Assembly: GCA_034401135.1 (NCBI GenBank)
Contig: JAWZSP010000009.1
Span: 1,984,001-2,048,000 of the forward strand
Direction: 5' to 3'
Source of the DNA: Volutella citrinella
Lineage: Eukaryota; Ascomycota; Sordariomycetes; Hypocreales; Nectriaceae
DNA: 64,000 nucleotides
The notes beneath the pieces are model-generated. The model saw only the letters and a list, made by a program, of their open reading frames with translations, did not search any database and was not told where the DNA came from. Positions 8,969 through 18,437 of the stretch are shown one piece after another. Position numbers and translations under genes: made by a program. Position 1 is the first letter of the stretch, and the number at the start of each line of letters is the position of its first letter.

Positions 8969-10918
8969 ATGAACAACGACATCACAGAAGCGCTGGCGTC
9001 CATCTCGGATCAGCCGATATTCTCCAAAATACTCGAAATACGGCAAAAAGCACAGCTGGTCCAGCAAAAAATGGCAATGCGACGCTGCGTCCAAGTAGAC
9101 ATGACCAGCGTCAACGAGACCGCCGGGGCAACGCGCCCGATAGAACTACGGCATTACGAGTCAGAAGAATACATCGCCGTCTCCTGTCCGTGGCGACTTC
9201 CTGGTCATGACAAAGTCAGTGGCCGGTACACGTTTGCACCCACGCAGCCGCCGGGGGTCATTATGCCACAGGACATCGTTCTTGATCGCATCCTCAATTA
9301 CAAGGCGTGCAATCCGGACTACCTCGACACCCCATTCTGGATTGACAAGATCTGTATCAACCAGGAGGCCAGCGAGCAGAAGGAAATGGAGGTTCATTCC
9401 ATGGACCTGGTGTACCAATATAGCGGACGACGGACAGTCAAGGATGGAAAGCCACAGATTGTCGGCCGCTCACTGGGCCTGTTGTTCACCGAAATCAAGA
9501 CACTGGAGCAACTGACAATGCTGCGAAAGCTGTTGGACAGCAAATTCTCTGAAAATAATGACAATGAGCCGCGGCTGCTTGTCCCAGTAGAGGAAGCCTA
9601 CCAAGTACTTGACCTGGTGGAGCTGATCCTGGCAGATAGCTGGTGGCACCGAGCGTGGATCTTCCAGGAAGAGTTCCTTGCCTCGAGACACATGGTCCTC
9701 CTCCTCCCCTGCACTCTGGATCGGACCGGTCTGTATGAGCAAACGGACGGCGCGGATCTCTTTGGCAAGACGACGGGCGAGATTGAAGTGTGGCCGCTCA
9801 ACTTTCGAACCGAAGTCACCGTGTTCTGTCTCGCTCTGTCCCGGCAAGCCGACGAGGTCAACAAACAGCGCAGTCTCTCAGTCCTAAAGCTTGCGCGGCG
9901 GTACACATTCCTGTACAGATGCAAATACGAAGCTGATCCCAGCTCCGAGATCCACTCAATGTCGCCCGCCATCTTTGACGACATCAGCACCCGCGGGATA
10001 ACGATCCCGTCTGATCTCCTCGCGATTGCGGCAAACTGCTGCAGGTACAACAACAGACTCGACTCTCGGGTGCTGAGCCGCACCGGCGAGAGTCTCAGTG
10101 CGGCACTGTTGGCCATGTTCGTCATGAACGGCGAGATGCTTCGTCATGATGTCCAGCCAGAGACCGTGTTGCAGAAGAATGTCCTCGAATGCTTGCGCAT
10201 TACGCAGTTGCGTGTCACGGCGCCGGTGCCCTCAGGCGAGCTCATCTTCATCAAGATGTGCCGCCTCCCCATTGTCCGGATGGAGAGCACGGGGATTGTG
10301 GTGCGCGGCGTACTGTCACGCCTCGACAAGAGAATCAAGGTCAAGATATCTGCTACCGATGAAGACTACTACTGGAAGAACAACGACGTGACGCAGACAA
10401 ACTCTATCAGCGAAGCCGAAAAGAGACTCCTGTTGGCGCTGGAGGCGCACCTTAAGAGCATCTACGTCGAGGGCGGCCGGGCGCTGCACACCAAAGTGAG
10501 GGAGTTTGCTACTGACAACACGCAATACGCGCCCCAGTACTGGAACCAGCAGCACATCCAGGTCATGATGGCCAAAGCCGTCTGCCGCGCCATCGCGGAA
10601 CACAGGCCGCTCTGGCTGTCGCGCCAACACGTACCCAAGACGTGGACGCCGTGGCTCGGCATTTTTGTCCCCGACGACGTGCCTGCCAACCCGGGACAGA
10701 TCTCATTTGCCTTTACGGGGGCGCAGACGGACCACGAGTTCAAGGACCGCGGCGCCAAGCTGGCGAGGAAGAACACCAGGGTGACGTCGCTCGAGGTGCG
10801 GTTCGATCCGCGGACGCAGCAGATTGTGCCGAGGAGGTGGATGAATGGGCTGTGTTTCTTTAATAACAAGGACCAGCCGCGGGAGATGACGGTGCCGTGG
10901 CCGAAATGGATGCAGTGA
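8969..10918 (+). CDS. Heterokaryon-incompatibility (HET) domain protein
   Basis: Intronless, 649 residues from the ATG at 8969. The HET signature is present: EEYIAVSCPW (residues 66-75, for the usual Y-x-A-L-S-Y-x-W), FWIDKICINQ (123-132), and VYQYSGRRTV (148-157) for the M-x-x-I-Y-x-x-A region. These elements are somewhat diverged; for example, the usual Tyr of the first block is replaced by Cys-Pro. The region after ~200 is the variable tail found in most HET proteins, without NACHT or repeat domains. HET proteins act in the cytoplasm in non-self recognition and can trigger cell death when activated. No partner gene is adjacent; the nearest features downstream are the 5S rRNA genes. Confidence 0.85.
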   Translation: MNNDITEALASISDQPIFSKILEIRQKAQLVQQKMAMRRCVQVDMTSVNETAGATRPIELRHYESEEYIAVSCPWRLPGHDKVSGRYTFAPTQPPGVIMPQDIVLDRILNYKACNPDYLDTPFWIDKICINQEASEQKEMEVHSMDLVYQYSGRRTVKDGKPQIVGRSLGLLFTEIKTLEQLTMLRKLLDSKFSENNDNEPRLLVPVEEAYQVLDLVELILADSWWHRAWIFQEEFLASRHMVLLLPCTLDRTGLYEQTDGADLFGKTTGEIEVWPLNFRTEVTVFCLALSRQADEVNKQRSLSVLKLARRYTFLYRCKYEADPSSEIHSMSPAIFDDISTRGITIPSDLLAIAANCCRYNNRLDSRVLSRTGESLSAALLAMFVMNGEMLRHDVQPETVLQKNVLECLRITQLRVTAPVPSGELIFIKMCRLPIVRMESTGIVVRGVLSRLDKRIKVKISATDEDYYWKNNDVTQTNSISEAEKRLLLALEAHLKSIYVEGGRALHTKVREFATDNTQYAPQYWNQQHIQVMMAKAVCRAIAEHRPLWLSRQHVPKTWTPWLGIFVPDDVPANPGQISFAFTGAQTDHEFKDRGAKLARKNTRVTSLEVRFDPRTQQIVPRRWMNGLCFFNNKDQPREMTVPWPKWMQ

Positions 10919-10997
10919 TGGGATGGCAGCCCAGGTCTGGCACCCCGAGACAGTGATGCATCTTGTGCTTTAGCTTGCAGTTGCGGCATCGTCAACC

Positions 10998-11117
10998 ACA
11001 TACGACCATAGCTCCTAGAAAGCACGGGATCCCGTCCGCTCTCCCATAGTTAAGCTAGGAAGCGGCGAACTAGTACTCGAGTCGGTGACGATCGGGGAAT
11101 CCTCGCTGTTGTATGTT
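10998..11117 (+). rRNA. 5S ribosomal RNA, copy 1
   Basis: A 120-nt segment starting acatacgaccat and ending ctgttgtatgt, the conserved ends of fungal 5S rRNA that pair as helix I (ACATAC/GTATGT). The internal gggatcccgtccgctct block, the taagct element (loop C to helix III) and ggggaatcc (helix IV/V) are in order. The helix II strands tcctag and ctagga pair perfectly around the bulged A typical of eukaryotic 5S. A run of six T starts at the 3' end as the Pol III terminator. The coding strand is plus. Confidence 0.93.
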
Positions 11118-11122
11118 TTTTG
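11117..11122 (+). terminator. Pol III terminator of 5S copy 1
   Basis: Six consecutive T directly at the end of the first 5S gene, the standard RNA polymerase III stop signal. Confidence 0.85.
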
Positions 11123-11196
11123 CTAGTATTGCCCGACAATCTTATCTTTGATCTCCACACCTATTCTCATGAGTTGCCGTGCCACCTCCTCCAAAC

Positions 11197-11315
11197 ACAT
11201 ACGACCATACCTACTAGAGAACACGGGATCCCGTCCGCTCTCCCATAGTTAAGCTGGTAAGGGGCGGACTAGTACTCGAGTCGGTGACGATCGGGGAATC
11301 CCCGCTGTTGTATGT
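11197..11315 (+). rRNA. 5S ribosomal RNA, copy 2
   Basis: A 119-nt segment, same orientation as copy 1 and 79 bp downstream. The ends, internal promoter region and helix IV/V are nearly identical. Differences cluster in helix II (cctactag against ctggtaagg), where base pairing is kept, including the bulged A. The differing copies therefore look like two functional 5S types rather than one gene and one decayed copy. A T6 run follows. Confidence 0.93.
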
Positions 11316-11320
11316 TTTTT
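11315..11320 (+). terminator. Pol III terminator of 5S copy 2
   Basis: Six consecutive T at the end of the second 5S gene. Confidence 0.85.
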
Positions 11321-11635
11321 GCTGCCATGGACGACGGGCTGGTCAACACTCCCACAACCAGGGCCCAAACCACCTAATCCAATCTCTGGAGCAATATTAT
11401 TGAAGAAGCTGTTGAATACTGCTGTTAACCAAGCCAAATTTTTATCGCCTGGGTCTTTGCGCTTGTGGGGTAGAAACCTCGACTAGCAACTTGGTGGTGG
11501 GTCTGTTTCGACTCAGATCAGATCCCGTCATGGATACGGGATGATATAAGCGGGAGATGGTGGCATTTGGTTCTGCTGTTGTTTATTCTAGTTTAATTTC
11601 TTTCTATCGTAACACGGACACATTCCCATCATCAT

Positions 11636-13309
11636 CTACCGGTCCTCCTCGGCCTCAGCCACCCAGTATGTCTGTACCTCCGCGATGCACGTCCTCGCCG
11701 GGATCGTCACAGCAATAGGGAACGATCCATAATCCGGATCATCATTGGGCATAATCATAAACTCTCCGTGTCGTGTCTCATCTCCATTGATGATGCGCAG
11801 CGTCGACAGCTCGCCCTTGTCGTCCACCTCCTTCTCCCACGCATGCAAGATACCCGCAAACGTGGCATCCTTGCGCGGGCTCCTGAAGCGCACATGGAAG
11901 CCCCGTCCGACGAGCAGGAACTTGCCGTCGCCGAGGTGGATGATCATGCCGCCACCGGGGCCAGGCTTGCCAAACACAAAGGCGCGCTCCACGACGGCCT
12001 CGATGTCGCCAAACGTCTTGGTCCACTGCTCCTTGCCCCGGGCGTCGACCTCCTCGTCAAAGAAGAAGCCCATGCGGTCCTCGGGCGCCGCGGCGAGGAG
12101 GAACTTCTTGGTCTGGTCGAGGAGCTTGAACTCGCGGCCGATGACCTCGGGGCCCGTGTCGATACCAAAGGCGCTGGCACCGAGGGCGCCGTACGTCGCG
12201 TAGGAGAGCCACATGCGGCGCGCGCCGTTCTCGTCTCGTCGCTGCTCCGGGATGAAGAGCGGGTTGCCCTGGTCGGTGTAGTTCTGGCAGACCTGCTCGT
12301 AGTCGTGGAAGTATAGATCAGGCGCAAGGAAGTCTAGAGCGGGAGCGTTGTGCTTCCAGATGTCCAGCACATGGGGGCAGGGCCCGCCGGAGGGATAGGC
12401 ACCGGCAGTGGCACCACCGCCTACGACGATGGGGATCCCGCGAAGGTCGAGTTGCGAGGGGTCGTCAAAGTTGAGCCAGGTGTTTGTGTAGAGCGGGATC
12501 GAGTACTCCTTCTTGCCGGCGGCGGCGACTCGACCGGTGTACGAGGAGATGTGGTAAGCCATGAATGCCTCCTCGGCGGCGAGACGGGTGCCAAAGATGT
12601 CCTCCCAGGAGTGCTCGCCCTCGCTGGGGACGCTGGGGACTCTGGCGGTGAACTCGGGGTGGAGCTTGGTCGACGACAGGTGCTGGAGGAGGTGGAGGGG
12701 CACGGGCTGGGCGTAGGCGGCATTGGCCTTGTTTGAGCGGTCGCGCGAGTCGCCCAGGAGGCCCGTCTCGTTGTGAACCTGGATCATCAGGACCGTGTTG
12801 TGCTGGGCGTCGACCTCGGCGAGGTGCTTCATCAGCGCACCAAAGGCGCGGGAGTCGAGGCGACACGCCTCCTCGCAAAAGGGCGAGATCATCTCAATCG
12901 TCTTCTTAACGCCGCCGGCCTCGAGGACCTGCACGCGCGGGAAGCGCTTGACGTCGCGGCGCACCCAGCCGGGCGTGTACGTCGAGATGCCGTTCTTGTA
13001 GGTGCCGAACCAGAGCAGCACGAGCTTCATGTCGTGCTCGCGCGCGCCGGCGAGCACCCGGTCCAGCTCGTCAAAGGCGAAGACGCCCTCCTCGGGCTCA
13101 ATCGTCTCCCACGACACGGAGCCCAGCAGCGTGTTGATGGAGTTGGCTCGCATCTCGGGGTACACCTCGGACATGAACTTGGCCGAGCTGAGCGACGAGT
13201 TGTGCAGCTCGGCCGAGAGCATGAGGAAGGGCTGGTCCTTGACAATGAGCTGGACATTGCCGTTGGGGAAGCGCTGCAGATGGGGGAGGGAGTGCGACGT
13301 GAGAGTCAT
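11636..13309 (-). CDS. GH35-type beta-galactosidase with DUF5597-like C-terminal domain
   Basis: Intronless, 557 residues from the ATG at 13309. An in-frame start 21 nt further upstream lacks support, while the chosen one has the context cacaATGA. The N-terminal two thirds is a (beta/alpha)8 glycosidase barrel. It carries the paired acid/base QVHNETG (Glu181) and the nucleophile FIPEQ (Glu355), plus the substrate-cleft segment VSWETIEPEEGVFAF near residue 65. The C-terminal ~150 residues form a beta domain like DUF5597 of this subgroup. The protein is much shorter than secreted fungal LacA-type GH35 enzymes (~1000 residues) and has no signal peptide, so it probably acts inside the cell on imported galactosides. 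Genes of this subgroup are best known from bacteria; the lack of introns fits, but does not prove, transfer. Its neighbours are a Zn2Cys6 regulator and a sugar permease. Confidence 0.8.
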   Translation of the reverse strand: MTLTSHSLPHLQRFPNGNVQLIVKDQPFLMLSAELHNSSLSSAKFMSEVYPEMRANSINTLLGSVSWETIEPEEGVFAFDELDRVLAGAREHDMKLVLLWFGTYKNGISTYTPGWVRRDVKRFPRVQVLEAGGVKKTIEMISPFCEEACRLDSRAFGALMKHLAEVDAQHNTVLMIQVHNETGLLGDSRDRSNKANAAYAQPVPLHLLQHLSSTKLHPEFTARVPSVPSEGEHSWEDIFGTRLAAEEAFMAYHISSYTGRVAAAGKKEYSIPLYTNTWLNFDDPSQLDLRGIPIVVGGGATAGAYPSGGPCPHVLDIWKHNAPALDFLAPDLYFHDYEQVCQNYTDQGNPLFIPEQRRDENGARRMWLSYATYGALGASAFGIDTGPEVIGREFKLLDQTKKFLLAAAPEDRMGFFFDEEVDARGKEQWTKTFGDIEAVVERAFVFGKPGPGGGMIIHLGDGKFLLVGRGFHVRFRSPRKDATFAGILHAWEKEVDDKGELSTLRIINGDETRHGEFMIMPNDDPDYGSFPIAVTIPARTCIAEVQTYWVAEAEEDR

Positions 13310-13929
13310 TGTGGCGGATGGGAGAAGCAACGAGAGTCGAGAGAGAGAGAGTCGAGGGATGGAATGCGCGCCGTCAATGAATGAAGCAGAAAGCTGGCGT
13401 CCCGAAATATACCTTTGCTCTCCAGGGCCGAGTCACCCGCGTCATGGCACGCGAGTTCCCCATTGTTATTTCTCCTCATCCGATGGCTCGTCATATGACG
13501 CTGGCGGCCCATGGGGTTTCATCCGGCGCGCGGATCTGGGGATGGCTTCGGATTTACTTCGCATCTGTCGGATCTTCATGGATCCACTCCACAGTAATGC
13601 CGGTGCCGCGGCCGCCTGCATGCATCTGCCGTGCCATTGCTGTGGATCTTGCTAAACGGTGGCGTACCCAAAGGCAGTTATTGTTGGACACGGCAGGGGA
13701 CGGCTTTTGCCCGGGAACCGGTGGAGTGAAGTGAGCTCTTGGTCATTGATGGACACATTCTCGGATCCAATCGCACCTGAGAGGGAGATGCCTCGCTCCG
13801 GACCGAGAAATGTGTACGTAACGGCGTCATGCTACCAGAGAATAATGCCTAGAGCCATACAGTCGGGTGACCCGAGGTAAATTCGCTCACGGACGTATAG
13901 CGCCTTGACTCGAGTAATTACTCATTGAT
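13310..13929. other. Intergenic region upstream of the beta-galactosidase gene
   Basis: Promoter region of the minus-strand glycosidase and 3' region of the minus-strand regulator. A GAGA-rich run (13330-13355) precedes the glycosidase start. No further gene is seen. Confidence 0.4.
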
Positions 13930-15751
13930 TCATACCCCTGTTCCAGGACTATGGCTATGGATTGCCTTTAACGCGGTCCAATAATCGAGATCCTCCAACT
14001 TCCGTAGCACGCGCTCCAGCTTGTCTCTTGCGCTCCCGACACTTGGGTCCAAAGCCCGGTCCGTAATCACGACCTGTTCCATGTAGGCGGCCCCAATGTC
14101 CCGGATCTTGGGAACGAGGCTGCTGCCGTTGGAGTCGAAGACGGTCGAGGGCGGGTGGTACAGGATCTGCAGCAAATCGTCTACAATGCACTGATGCGCA
14201 GCCGCAGTTGTGGCCGTGGGACCAAACCTCTGCAGGATATTGGAGCGGATATGCAGGCTTGTGATGAAGATGTTTGCAATCTGCGCGTCATGGCCATGGG
14301 TCACGTTGGGTCCCCGGGATAGGCCGCCTCTCCACCGTAGTTCCGGTGGTAGGTTGTCAATAACACGACGGACCTTGTCAGAGTACAGATCAATGAGCTC
14401 CTGTGCCGGCTGCTGTGGGTCATGATGAGACTCTTGCACCTCGTGCCAGATGAAGAACAGGTCACACAGGCTGTTGAGTCCCGGAACGTATGACGTCCAA
14501 TCACCGTGCCAGGCCGGTTGCTCTGGTTGTGCTTCAGGGTCTGGATCTGTGTCTGGATCCAGCTGGTCATCCGAGAGCGGCAATGGCCTGAGTGAGGATG
14601 GTCTCTCCTGATTCGAGACGAGGCTCACGGCCAAGTGGCCAAAGAGATCAGCGCTCCTTAGACGCAAGGTTAGTCTAGACGACAGATCCAAGTGTGTTGT
14701 CAAAGACTTACTCGCATCCGGCAAATATTAGACAGTACAGTCGTTTCAGTAGCTGCTGCTCAATAATGTTGGCCTGTCCCTGGCTCTTGAACAGGAGATA
14801 TCGCACGCCGGCGGCCGAGCAACTTAATGCGTAATATGAGCTGATGTTACTCATAGAATCGTCTACAAAGGTGCTAATAGAAACACCAATATTGTACATG
14901 GCAATGCACCAGTCGAGCGAATAGTCGGGGCACATGATGCTGCGCTGCAGCAGCCCATGCTCCTCGATGAAGTCGATGCACCTGCGCACGCTGAGCGAAC
15001 CATAGTTTTCCTTGGGCAGAGTGGCAAGGGTGGCCGCACATACACTGATGACGAGGCCGCAAAAAGTCGGGTCGACATCAGCCTCACCTGATCGGAGGCG
15101 TTGCAGGAACCGGCGGCGGAGCAGGATCGGGGCTACCGCATGAACCATGTTGAACCAATCGCCGAGGATGTAGTGGATTGTTTCTATGGGGCAGAATTGG
15201 GATAGCGTGACTGTTCCCGAGGACCTGGATCCTAGTGAGGCTATTGAAGGGACATGCCGGGGGGAATCCAGCTGATGTGGAGGAGGAGGAGGAGGAGGAG
15301 GAGGAGGAGCTGGGCCCAGAGCGGCAGGCGCGTGGCTGTTGTGAGCTTCCGCAGCTGCCCGGGCCGAATATCTGCAAAGGAGGCCATGGTCAGGCGTTTG
15401 AATTCACGGAGGAGATGGTGATATGATCGTCACGTACTTGTTTGGTGGCCCTCGCTTCCGCCGGGGACGCTCGTGTGTGCATCTGATGTCGAGCGTGGAA
15501 CAGCCACCACAACGAGATGCGCCGGCCGGATAAATGCACTGGCAGACAGTCAATAACAAGGAACTAACTCGAAAAGCACCACGGACAGCAGCTACCTTGA
15601 CTTTTCGGCCCCGGCAAGCATCGCAGGCATTCTGATTGCGCCCAGACCTCTGCTTCGGCACAGAGGACTCAGCTGGTGATGCAGCCGCCGGACCAGTACC
15701 TGGTGACACTGACTCGGCACTATTGCGGTGCGAGGGGCTCTGCTGATCCAT
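13930..15751 (-). CDS. Zn2Cys6 transcription factor, probable sugar-use regulator
   Basis: Four exons on the minus strand: 15751-15596, 15538-15438, 15371-14712 and 14656-13930; 547 residues. The zinc cluster is complete only after the first intron is removed: C43-x2-C46-x6-C53-x8-C62-x2-C65-x6-C72, followed by the basic RPRRKRGPPNK. A run of about ten prolines near residue 110 is encoded by a GGA microsatellite. The remainder matches the fungal-specific regulator domain (DWFNMVHAVAPILLRRRFLQRL ... NIIEQQLLKRLYCLIF), most like regulators of sugar metabolism. The last acceptor is AAG after a good CTAAC branch point; an in-frame TAG 16 nt upstream is the alternative. The gene lies between the beta-galactosidase and the divergent sugar permease, so it probably controls both. 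Confidence 0.8.
15279..15309. repeat. GGA microsatellite encoding polyproline
   Basis: About ten GGA units, read on the minus strand as CCT codons inside the Zn2Cys6 regulator. They give a polyproline tract just after the DNA-binding domain. Length polymorphism would alter the linker, not the frame. Confidence 0.85.
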
Positions 15752-16466
15752 GACTGCCGGATTATACTCGGAATCGAGATGCAACCGGCAAGTTGTGCGT
15801 GGGTGTGAAGGGGAGCGGAGTCGAAGACATGATGGAGGGTCGCTCAGACGACAGCGGATATTTGGCGGATAAAACCAGCGGCACGGAGCACTGAATCAAG
15901 CGCATATACCTCGGATTCGCAGAAACATCGGAATGACTTGTCCGGGGATGGCGAGCTAGAAAACTCTGTGACTCGCTGCTAGACTAGCGGCATCTCCACA
16001 CAAACGCGGCGCACATGCCCTGCCAGAGGACAACCCGGGGCATCAGGTGTGTGCGGACGACAAGGCCCCAAAATTCCCGTTTTTTCTCGCTCTAGTCAGT
16101 CTCCGCCTCCGGGCCTGCGGGTCGGTCTCTCCATGTGCCTGTCACTCCACGCGTTGGTCAAAAACCCCACGGGGATGAGCTCGATAGACGCGCCAATGGC
16201 AGCCGGTGAGGCAGCAGACTAACATTCGGAATCCGGGCTAGTCGTACGGCATCGTTTGATCATTGGGGAACTCGGGTCTTGACGGTGGGCAGCCACACTC
16301 TCTCTCTCACGCATACCCAGGCAAGGAAGGACGTGGTGTTGATGCTCCCGCCGTGGATAAATACTCGCCCAACACCGGCCCATCCAAACAACCTTGCTCA
16401 CCAACAAACGTCTTTCGCATCAATCAATTCCTTTAGAGGTTGACGAGGACTTCTCGAGTATCCAGC
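15752..16466. promoter_or_regulatory. Divergent promoter of Zn2Cys6 regulator and sugar permease
   Basis: 715 bp between two start codons pointing away from each other. Scattered CGG/CCG triplets occur (around 16100-16130), but I could not pick out a clear paired site. A TATA-like ataaatac lies at 16356, about 110 bp before the permease start. Confidence 0.4.
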
Positions 16467-18289
16467 ATGGCTTCCAAGACCAACAGCGGCAGCGATGTTG
16501 ACCATGTCGACAACATCTCCCACGGCGTCACCCAGGGCGAGGCTCCCAAGGGCTCCGATTTGCCGTGGTGGCAGCAGTCTGAGCTCCGCAAGCTCTATGG
16601 CATGATGGTCTTTCTGTTCCTCGGCTCGACTACCCTCGGGTACGATGGCAGTCTTCTCAACGGGTTGCAGACGATGGACTCGTGGCGAAACTGTGCGTAT
16701 CTCCAAGCATCCATCCCTCATCCACCGTGACAAGACAGCGATTGCTAACCTCCACAGACTTTGACGATCCCACCGGCAGCCGTCTCGGCATCTTTGGCGC
16801 CATCCCCGGTTTCGGCGGCCTGTTCGTGCTCCTCTTCGCCCCGTACATCGCCGACGGCCTCGGCCGCAAGCTCGGCACAGCTCTCGGCGCCGCCTTCGTC
16901 GTGCTCGGCGCGTTGCTGCAGTCCTTTCCAGCCGCCGCGCCCTCCTCCAAGCGCGACGCCATGTACCTCATCGGCCGCTTCATCATGGGCTTCGGCTCCA
17001 ACATCGCCAACGGCACCTGCCCTCTGCTCATCACCGAGGTCGCACACCCGCGCCACCGCGGCCGCGTCACGACAATCTACAACACGCTGTGGTACCTGGG
17101 CGCCATCATCGCCGCCTGGACCTGCTTCGGCACCCTCGAGAACCACGTGGGAAACCTACAGTGGCGTCTGCCCACCGGTCTGCAGTGCCTCATGCCCGGC
17201 CTGCAGCTGCTGTCCATCTGGTTCCTCCCCGAGAGTCCTCGATGGCTGATCAGCAAGGGCAAGGAGGAGGAGGCCCGCAAGGTGTTGGTCAAGTACCACG
17301 CCAACAATGACGAGAATGACGAGTTTGTGCAGTGGGAGTTTGCCGAGATTGCAAACACCCTGCGTCTGGAGCGCGAGACGTCGAGCGGCGGCTGGCTGGA
17401 CCTGGTCAAGACAAAGGGCAACCGGAAGCGATGTGCCCTAATCATTGCCACCGCCATCTTCTCCCAGTGCAGTGGAAACGGTCTCGTTTCTTACTATGTG
17501 AGTGCTAATGCTTTCAGCTTGACGAGATGAAAACTGACCGGATATGTAGCTCGCTGCTGTGTTGAAAACCATTGGAATCAAGGAGTAAGTCTTAAGCCAT
17601 CGCAACCCGGTGTAGCTCATTCACTGACAACCGTTGCGCAGTTCTTTCACCCAGTCCCTCATCAACGGCGGCCTTACCATCTGGTGCTTCCTCGTCTCCC
17701 TTATTGCCGCCTTCTTCGTCGACCGTGTCGGCCGTCGCGTCCTCTTCCTCATTGCTGGTGTCGGCATGCTCGTATCCTTCTCCGTATGGACAGCGTGCAG
17801 TGCCGTCTACGCCAAGACCGAGTCCAAGCCCGCCGGCACAGCCGTGGTGGCCATGATCTTCGTCTTCTACGGCTTTGCCGGTGCGGCCTGGCCGGGTCTG
17901 ACCGTCTCCTACACTGTCGAGATCCTGCCCTATAACATCCGTGCAAAGGGTCTCACCCTGTGCTTCTGCTTCACGGCCTTGAGCGGCGTCTTCAACCAGT
18001 GGGTTAACCCGCTTGGTCTCGAGGCCCTTCAGTGGAGGTTCTACTTTGTGTACATTGCGGTGTAAGTTTTCCCCTTACCATGGCTAGGCGTAACTTCTTG
18101 CTAACTGACCAAAGCCTGGTGATTGAGTGTCTGGTCATCTACTTCTTCTTCGTGGAGACAATGGGCCCGACTTTGGAGGAGATTGCTGTCCTGTTCGACG
18201 GCGACGACTCGGCTGCAGGACTGGCGCGTGCACAGGCTGATGAGAAGATGGATGTTGCAGTTGCAGTGGATAAGAAGGGAGACGCCTAA
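16467..18289 (+). CDS. MFS sugar transporter, lactose-permease-like
   Basis: Five exons: 16467-16692, 16758-17497, 17550-17584, 17642-18061 and 18115-18289; 531 residues, normal for the sugar porter family. Signatures are ADGLGRKLG after helix 2, GRFIMGFG in helix 4, EVAHPRHRGRV, LPESPRWLISKG at the end of helix 6, and DRVGRRVLF after helix 8. Twelve helices are expected in the plasma membrane. The overall pattern is closest to fungal lactose/galactoside permeases. The third exon is only 35 nt, and the final acceptor is AAG after CTAACTGAC. Start 16467 (MASKTNS) is the first ATG in frame. Divergent from the regulator and close to an intracellular-type beta-galactosidase, so galactoside uptake is the likely role; the exact sugar is inferred. 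Confidence 0.85.
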
Positions 18290-18437
18290 TTGTAGCAATA
18301 TACACCCAGACTATCTTGGGTTTTAACTACTTCAAATGCATCCTCACGTTACTCTACTTGTGACTCTCCCAAGCGGGCAATGACTGGGTGGGCGACCCAT
18401 GCTATACAGGAGCCTGTCGGTATTCCCTCTATTCTCC

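Noticed and set aside
12773..13384. 203-codon plus-strand ORF opposite the beta-galactosidase
   Set aside because: Antisense shadow; the glycosidase has both catalytic glutamates and a complete fold.
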